This document shows, piece by piece, positions 58,023-62,755 of a stretch of DNA of 62,755 nucleotides. The position numbers were made by a program, and so were the translations under genes. Each line of letters starts with the position of its first letter. Positions within the stretch are counted from its first letter, which is position 1. The notes below the pieces were generated by a model. The model saw only the letters and a list, made by a program, of their open reading frames with translations, ran no database searches and was not told the DNA's origin. Source of the DNA: JAJNBA01 sp963842295 (lineage in GTDB: Bacteria; Actinomycetota; UBA4738; HRBIN12); assembly GCA_963842295.1 (NCBI GenBank), contig CAWJFY010000001.1, positions 1 to 62,755 of the forward strand, in the 5' to 3' direction.

Positions 58023-59468
58023 TTAGCCGGGGTCTCGACGTTGTCCTCTTCGCGGGACTAGGGCCGGAACACCAATCTGACAACCGTGCCGGATCCGGGG
58101 CTCGATCGGATCTTGAAGTTCGGCGTCTATCGATGCGGCGCGCTCCTTCATCAACTGCAGCCCAAAGTGCAGGTGGCCGGAAAACCTATCCAGGTCGAAC
58201 CCGCATCCATCATCCTCAACCACTGCCTCACATGAGTCCGGTGTCGAACTAAGGGAAAGCCACACCGTCTTAGCCTGCGAGTGGCGGGCAGAATTGGATA
58301 GAGCCTCACGTGCAATCTGATAGACAATCAACTCGCGTTCAGGCGTTGAACGAATGGACGAGTCTAGAGACAGGACGACCTGGACACCTGAATCTTGTTC
58401 AATGTGGCGCGCGAAAAGGCTGAGTGTCTCCACGAGCCCTGCATGACCTACATTGGCGGACCGCAGCCCTTGAATCACTTCCCGAAGATCCTCGACGGCA
58501 GCTTCGGCCGCCCGGATCACAGCGGGTAAGTCATCCTCTAGGTCGAGCAGGCGTCCACTCAACAAGTCCTGGCGCAGAACCTGGGCCCGAATCGTCACGT
58601 TGTAGAGGTCCTGAAGGACCTCGTCATGAAGGGCCGCTGCAATCCGGGCTCTCTCGTCTCGTCGTTCCGCCGCGATTCGTTCGTCGACGTGGCGAAGAGC
58701 GGATGTGCTCTCGGCGAGACTGTGCTCCACAGTCTCAAGGCGGGATCGATGCACGAAGGCCTGCCGACCCAAGATGATTGGCGCGACGGAAGCGACAACA
58801 CCCGACAGGCCGAAGGCCTCATAGGCTTCAGCGATCAGAACCCCAAGAAATCCGAAACAGATGTAGCTCAGCAGGAAGGCGCTCGGAGATCCGATTCTCA
58901 TTGAACCGAGGGACTCCTTCAAGGAAAGTCCACTCCGCAATGAAGTTCCATACCCCACGATGACGTAGTTCACGATGGCGTCCGCAGCGAGCGCGAGTAA
59001 GGCAACCAGTGGCGTGAGAGGCCAGTCCCCCAGCTCGCCGAACCGTGCGAAAATCACGCTTGCACACATGACGCTGAGGGACGTCTGCGATCGATTCCAG
59101 ACAGCTCTCGACCAGCTGATTTCCCGCCTTAGCTCCCGGATGTCAACAGCTCCAAGTAGGGCTATCAGCCCTGAAGCAAACGGACCGAAGGCGAAGGCCG
59201 CTGCCAGCAGGAGAGGGAGATCCATGGCGAGAGAGGGGCCTCTGCCAGAGCTCAGAGGAACAAGTCCAGCAAGCGCAACGAGCACGGTCCAAGCGAGCAA
59301 CTCGAGAGGCTGAATTTGCGGCCTCTCTTCGGCCAGGATTGCGGCCATCCCTAAGAGAAGGCAGTTCGACACGATGACGGCAATAGCGAATGCTCGGAAC
59401 TGTGTCGTCTCTCCCCTGCGGAGCCTACGGGCAGAATGACTGGAGCGGTCTGCGGCAAAGACCGACAT
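58023..59468 (-). CDS. Membrane sensor histidine kinase, paralogue of the 56181 kinase
   Basis: The 481-residue protein has the same layout as its neighbour: about seven membrane helices with DIRELRREISWSRAVWNRSQTSLSV between them, then AAERRDERARIAAALHDEVLQ (H281) and an HATPase_c domain (YQIAREALSNSARHSQA, EDDGCGFDLD). ATG 59468 has GGAGGGGAAAG directly upstream. Codon use is slightly less GC-rich than nearby genes. No cognate response regulator is in the window. It ends 56 nt from the peptide gene, which converges on it. Confidence 0.88.
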   Translation of the reverse strand: MSVFAADRSSHSARRLRRGETTQFRAFAIAVIVSNCLLLGMAAILAEERPQIQPLELLAWTVLVALAGLVPLSSGRGPSLAMDLPLLLAAAFAFGPFASGLIALLGAVDIRELRREISWSRAVWNRSQTSLSVMCASVIFARFGELGDWPLTPLVALLALAADAIVNYVIVGYGTSLRSGLSLKESLGSMRIGSPSAFLLSYICFGFLGVLIAEAYEAFGLSGVVASVAPIILGRQAFVHRSRLETVEHSLAESTSALRHVDERIAAERRDERARIAAALHDEVLQDLYNVTIRAQVLRQDLLSGRLLDLEDDLPAVIRAAEAAVEDLREVIQGLRSANVGHAGLVETLSLFARHIEQDSGVQVVLSLDSSIRSTPERELIVYQIAREALSNSARHSQAKTVWLSLSSTPDSCEAVVEDDGCGFDLDRFSGHLHFGLQLMKERAASIDAELQDPIEPRIRHGCQIGVPALVPRRGQRRDPG

Positions 59469-59616
59469 CTTTCCCCTCCCTCGGAACGATGCGGTCTCCC
59501 CGGCCACCGCGGCCCAAGAACGCCCGAAGGTTGTAGCCCATCTGCTCTACGTCGAGCAAGACTGACAAACTCGTCCGCGGGCCACTCTCGGCCCCTCATG
59601 CGAAACTCGATGCGAC

Positions 59617-60054
59617 ATGACAGCTGACCCGGAACAGGACCCCGAGAAGCGCCGATCCCCTTTCCGAGACGAGGCTTGGGGTGACGAGCCTCAAGAGCTC
59701 GACGCCTCTGAATTCGTCGAAGAGCTGGAGACGTCTCGCCCTAGGCTCGCTCGTCGGTGGCACGACCACCCGACGATCGTCCCGTTCAAGATCGTGGCCC
59801 GATTCATCGCCCGTAACAGCAAGCGCGTCGCGGTGACCGTCGCCGGCTTCGTCGTGGTCCTCGCTGGGGCCGCGATGCTGGTCCTTCCAGGTCCGGGCAT
59901 CATCGTGATCATCGGTGGACTCGCGATCCTCGCCACGGAGTACGTCTGGGCGCAGCGCCTGCTGAAGATCGCCAAGGAGAAAGCGAATCAGGCCAAGGAC
60001 GCGATCCTGCGGAAGAAGAAGGAAGCCGAGGGAGGCGAGGGAACCACGCCGTGA
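59617..60054 (+). CDS. TIGR02611/PGPGW family membrane protein
   Basis: The 145-residue protein has an acidic N-terminus, the amphipathic RNSKRVAVTVAGFVVVLAGAAMLVLPGPGIIVIIGGLAILATEYVWAQRLL core with the family PGPG turn between two helices, and a lysine-rich tail (KKKEAEGG). Family members are common in actinobacteria and their role is unknown. The stop overlaps the DUF72 gene start by GTGA. Confidence 0.88.
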   Translation: MTADPEQDPEKRRSPFRDEAWGDEPQELDASEFVEELETSRPRLARRWHDHPTIVPFKIVARFIARNSKRVAVTVAGFVVVLAGAAMLVLPGPGIIVIIGGLAILATEYVWAQRLLKIAKEKANQAKDAILRKKKEAEGGEGTTP

Positions 60055-60968
60055 GCCGCGGCGCCATCCTGATCGGCACGTCCTCGTGGACCGACCCCAC
60101 GCTGATCAAAGACGGGAACTTCTATCCGCCCGGCACCAAGACGGCAGAGGGGCGACTGAAGTTCTACGCCTCGAAGTTCCCACTGGTCGAGGTCGACTCC
60201 ACGTACTACTTCCCGCCGTCGGAGCGGAACGCCGAGCTCTGGATCGAACGGACTCCATCCGACTTCACGTTCAACATCAAGGCGTATTCCCTCCTCACCA
60301 ACCACCCGACCAAACCGGAGTCGCTCTACGGGGACATCAGGGACGAGCTTCCGAAGGAACAGCTCGAGAAGCGACGCCTCTATCGGGACAAGCTCCCCGC
60401 TGATGCGGTCGACGAGGTGTGGGAGCGGTTCCGTCTCGCGCTCTATCCGCTGCACTCCGCGGGCAAGCTCGGGGCGATCCTGTTCCAGTTCCCCCAGTAC
60501 TTCACGATCTCGAGGAAGAACAAGGCGTACATCGAGGAGGCCGTGACTCGACTGCCCGACTACAGGATCGCGGTGGAGTTCCGGCACAAGTCCTGGCTCG
60601 AGGACCGGAACGTCGGAGAGACGTTGTCTTTCCTCCAGGAGCGCAACCTGCCTCTCGTGTGCGTGGACATGCCGCAGGGCTTCGACTCGTCGATGCCTCC
60701 GATCGCGGCGGCGACCGCGGACGATCTTGCGATGGTCCGCTTCCACGGTCGTGATCCGAAGGCGTGGCAGACGAAGAGCGACAGCGCCAGCGAGCGCTTC
60801 CGGTACGACTACGAGAAGAACGAGCTCCAGGAATGGGTCCCCAAGATCGAAGGTCTCGCGGACGAGACGCGCGAGACGCACGTCCTCATGAACAACTGCT
60901 ACCGGGACTTCGCGGTGCGCAACGCGAGGGACCTGGGCGCGATGCTCGACCTCGATCTCCCCGAGTAG
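60051..60968 (+). CDS. DUF72 (YecE-like) protein
   Basis: The 305-residue protein is a TIM-barrel of the DUF72 family: IGTSSWTDPTLI, FYPPGTKTAEGRLKFYASKFPLVEVDSTYYFPPS, FNIKAYSLLTNHPT, ILFQFPQYF, AVEFRHKSW and RFHGRDPKAWQ. The closing stretch THVLMNNCYRDFAVRNAR is typical. No activity is established, though structure suggests a nuclease- or isomerase-like pocket. GTG 60051 is coupled to the PGPGW gene. Confidence 0.93.
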   Translation: MSRGAILIGTSSWTDPTLIKDGNFYPPGTKTAEGRLKFYASKFPLVEVDSTYYFPPSERNAELWIERTPSDFTFNIKAYSLLTNHPTKPESLYGDIRDELPKEQLEKRRLYRDKLPADAVDEVWERFRLALYPLHSAGKLGAILFQFPQYFTISRKNKAYIEEAVTRLPDYRIAVEFRHKSWLEDRNVGETLSFLQERNLPLVCVDMPQGFDSSMPPIAAATADDLAMVRFHGRDPKAWQTKSDSASERFRYDYEKNELQEWVPKIEGLADETRETHVLMNNCYRDFAVRNARDLGAMLDLDLPE

Positions 60969-61028
60969 GTCCGTTCGCGGCCGCCGTGACGCCCTGCCTA
61001 GGAACGTGGGCCGGGTAGGCTGCGGTGC

Positions 61029-62186
61029 GTGGAGAAGCGCTGGAAAGTGGCATCGATCGGCGGGATCCCGATCTTCATCACGATCCCGTGGCTCTTCTTC
61101 GCCGCATTCATCGTGTGGGCGACTTACCTCAACCTCAATGCTTCCCCGGTCCTCACGGAGCAGCAGGCGCTCGCATGGTCCATCGCGAACGCTGCTTTGT
61201 TCTACGGGAGCATCGTCCTGCATGAGTTGGCGCACGCGGCGACCGCTCGCGCGTTCCGCCTGCCCGTGCACGGGATCACTCTCGTCTTCTGGGGTGGCTA
61301 CACCGAGACCCACTCGGGCGAACGTGGCCCGTTCGCCTCGTTCCTCATCGCAGCGGCCGGTCCCTTCAGCACGCTGGCTCTCGCGGGTGCCTTCTGGCTG
61401 GCTGCCGAGACCACGTCCGGTGTGCTCTCGGCGATCCTCCGCAACCTCGCGTTCCTCAGTGTTCTCTTCGCCGGGCTGAACGCGCTCCCGGGGTTCCCTG
61501 TCGACGGCGGACGCATGTTGCTGGCGGTGGTCTGGGGCATCACCAAGGATCGCTTCGTCGCCCTCAAGGTTGCCGGATGGGGGGGAGTGGTCGTCGGCGC
61601 CGCCCTGGGGCTCGTGGGCTTGCAGCGGCTCAGGGTGGGGAAGGATGACTGGCTCTTCTTCGCGTTCGTCGGGTGGATGATGATCACCCAGGGTCTGCAG
61701 GTGAGCAAGCAAGCTCCGATCCTCCAAGACCTTTCCACAGGGCAGGTCTCAGAGGCGATGAGCCCACCCCCGCCACCGATCCCGGAGGCCACCACCTTGC
61801 TCCACGCGCTCGAGACACATCTCCGGCAGGATCGCTCCACGGAGTTCCCAGTCGTGGACGGATCCGGGAGGGTGGTCGGCTCACTGTCCTTCACGACGGC
61901 GGCGAAGGTCGGGGGGAGCGATCCCACCAGGGGCGTCCGAGAGGCCATGACCCCCCTCGAGCGGATGCGAACGGTACCGCCGGACCTCCCCCTCGATCGC
62001 GCCATCGAATGGATCGCCGGCAGCGGGCAAGCGATCGTCATCGACGGCGAACGACTACTCGGTCGGCTCACGTCGGACGGCGTCGACCGCTGGTACCGAC
62101 AGCGGATCTTGGGGGCCGCGGTGCCGGACGGATCCGGCGGCGTCCCACCCCGGCCCGACCTCGGGGGTGTCGGCGACTGGCGGTAG
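61029..62186 (+). CDS. M50 site-2-type membrane protease with C-terminal CBS-like domains
   Basis: The 385-residue protein has IPIFITIPWLFFAAFIVWATY, the zinc motif HELAH (H65, E66, H69) in a helix, a conserved AAAGPFSTLALAGAFW turn and NALPGFPVDGGRMLLAVVW with the third ligand. Its soluble C-terminal half resembles paired CBS repeats (VSEAMSPPPPPIPEATTLLHALETHL..., VREAMTPLERMRTVPPDLPLDRAIEWI). It would cleave within membranes under nucleotide control. TAGGCT lies 7 nt before GTG 61029, so it is probably leaderless. It lies 10 nt upstream of the helicase gene. Confidence 0.92.
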   Translation: MEKRWKVASIGGIPIFITIPWLFFAAFIVWATYLNLNASPVLTEQQALAWSIANAALFYGSIVLHELAHAATARAFRLPVHGITLVFWGGYTETHSGERGPFASFLIAAAGPFSTLALAGAFWLAAETTSGVLSAILRNLAFLSVLFAGLNALPGFPVDGGRMLLAVVWGITKDRFVALKVAGWGGVVVGAALGLVGLQRLRVGKDDWLFFAFVGWMMITQGLQVSKQAPILQDLSTGQVSEAMSPPPPPIPEATTLLHALETHLRQDRSTEFPVVDGSGRVVGSLSFTTAAKVGGSDPTRGVREAMTPLERMRTVPPDLPLDRAIEWIAGSGQAIVIDGERLLGRLTSDGVDRWYRQRILGAAVPDGSGGVPPRPDLGGVGDWR

Positions 62187-62196
62187 CATCCGCTCC

Positions 62197-62755
62197 GTGA
62201 ACCCCCCCTTCTCCTCCGACGCCGGTCAGGAAGCCGTCCTCGGACATCGGGACGGTGCGCTACTGGTTACCGGAGCAGCGGGCACGGGGAAATCTTCGGC
62301 GCTCCGCGAACGGTTCGCCCTCCTCGTTGAGAACGGAGCGGACCCGGAACGGGTGGCGCTGGTGGTCGGGTCGCGTCGCGCCCGGCAAGCCGCTCGCGAC
62401 GCGCTCATCGCGCGACTGCCTTCGTCGCTGCCCAGCCTCAACGTGCTGACGTTCCACGGTCTCGGCCACCTGATCCTGCGCGAACGGTTCTCGGCCCTGG
62501 GCTACGCGGAGCCTCCCGAGGTCTTGTCGGCGGCGGACCAATTCGCGCTCGTGCAGGACCTGCTCCAGGGCCAGGACCCGGGGGATTGGCCCGCCTACGG
62601 GCATCTCCTCACCCTCCGCGGGTTCGCCGATCAGATCCGTCAATTCCTCCTGCGCGCGCAGGAAGCTCGTCTCGCGCCGGAGGAGATCGAGGCCAGGGCC
62701 GAGGCACGCGGACTCACCGGTTGGCGCGAGCTCGCGCGCTTCTATCGCGATTACC
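62197..62755 (+). CDS. UvrD/AddA-like helicase, N-terminal part (runs off the window)
   Basis: The frame is open from GTG 62197 to the last base (186 codons). It starts with a Q-motif-like segment (SDAGQEAVLGHRDG), Walker A GAAGTGKSS (about 26-34), motif Ia VALVVGSRRARQAARDALI and LNVLTFHGLGHLILRERF (motif Ic-type TFH), followed by a 1B-domain-like helical region. This fits actinobacterial UvrD-type helicases such as AdnA or its partner. TAGCAT lies 7 nt before the start. The nuclease domain, if any, would be beyond the window. Confidence 0.85.
   Translation, partial: MNPPFSSDAGQEAVLGHRDGALLVTGAAGTGKSSALRERFALLVENGADPERVALVVGSRRARQAARDALIARLPSSLPSLNVLTFHGLGHLILRERFSALGYAEPPEVLSAADQFALVQDLLQGQDPGDWPAYGHLLTLRGFADQIRQFLLRAQEARLAPEEIEARAEARGLTGWRELARFYRDY

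Noticed and set aside
57849..58061. 70-codon plus-strand frame overlapping the small peptide gene
   Set aside because: No suitable ribosome site at its start and basic, low-information sequence; the 28-codon frame with GGGAGGAGG is the better gene.
1..62755. tRNA, rRNA, CRISPR arrays, insertion sequences, prophage or plasmid genes
   Set aside because: Read on both strands for cloverleaf arms, spaced repeats, transposase or integrase motifs and flanking repeats; none found by eye. A covariance-model search would be decisive.

Overview
The window is high-GC, densely coded DNA that looks like an uncultured actinobacterium (Actinomycetota). The reasons are: many GTG starts, 4-nt ATGA/GTGA gene overlaps, a set of genes whose -10 box (TAGNNT) lies only 6-9 nt before the start codon (leaderless mRNAs), and gene families common in that phylum: WS/DGAT, mycothiol-type zinc alcohol dehydrogenases, TIGR02611/PGPGW, DUF5317, PRC-barrel and BON proteins, and a UvrD-like helicase. 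No rRNA, tRNA, CRISPR array, transposase, integrase or phage gene was seen. The largest gap without a gene is 291 nt (7443-7733).

Layout. 1-7.4 kb: methyltransferase, two BON proteins and a PRC-barrel protein that appear to share a stress-sigma-type promoter, a PAS histidine kinase with an M20 peptidase, an alcohol dehydrogenase/acyltransferase pair, and a group 2 sigma-70 factor. 7.7-14 kb: Ycf46-like AAA ATPase, alpha/beta hydrolases, WS/DGAT, AlaX, an EamA exporter. 14-17.5 kb: a very large frameshifted polytopic membrane protein running into an MFS domain. 17.5-19.7 kb: zinc uptake (ZnuC, ZnuB, Zur) behind a Zur box. 19.7-29 kb: ArsR/SRPBCC pair with a perfect operator, MutY, EamA, YCII, an MBOAT/SGNH O-acylation pair, TrpB2, Rieske protein, CDP-alcohol phosphatidyltransferase, GreA. 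28.7-39 kb: a catabolic island with SDR, APC amine permease, glutamine-synthetase-like gamma-glutamyl ligase, lipoprotein, an aldolase/dehydrogenase/FGGY kinase operon and two class I amidotransferases (one fused to GrpB). 39-42.5 kb: serA-serC-DUF1015. 42.7-48.7 kb: a five-gene peptide/nickel-type ABC importer whose last three genes are full of frameshifts. 48.6-56.3 kb: coiled-coil protein, CoA-transferase with methyltransferase, and a six-gene minus-strand membrane/quinone-like operon. 56-59.5 kb: two related membrane histidine kinases flanking a 28-aa peptide gene with an ideal Shine-Dalgarno site. 59.6-62.7 kb: PGPGW protein, DUF72, M50 protease with CBS domains, and the start of a UvrD-like helicase that runs off the end.

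Two cautions. First, at least ten genes carry single-base frameshifts while their protein sequence stays family-like on both sides. I read most as consensus errors rather than gene decay, and the region 46.2-48.4 kb is worst. Second, all functions are from reading translated sequence and motifs; no database search was run.

The most interesting unexplained unit is the kinase-peptide-kinase arrangement at 56.2-59.5 kb. Next are the stress-promoter set at 1.3/6.1 kb, the amine/polyol island with its split operator at 36.8 kb, and the polytopic/MFS run-on at 14-17.5 kb.
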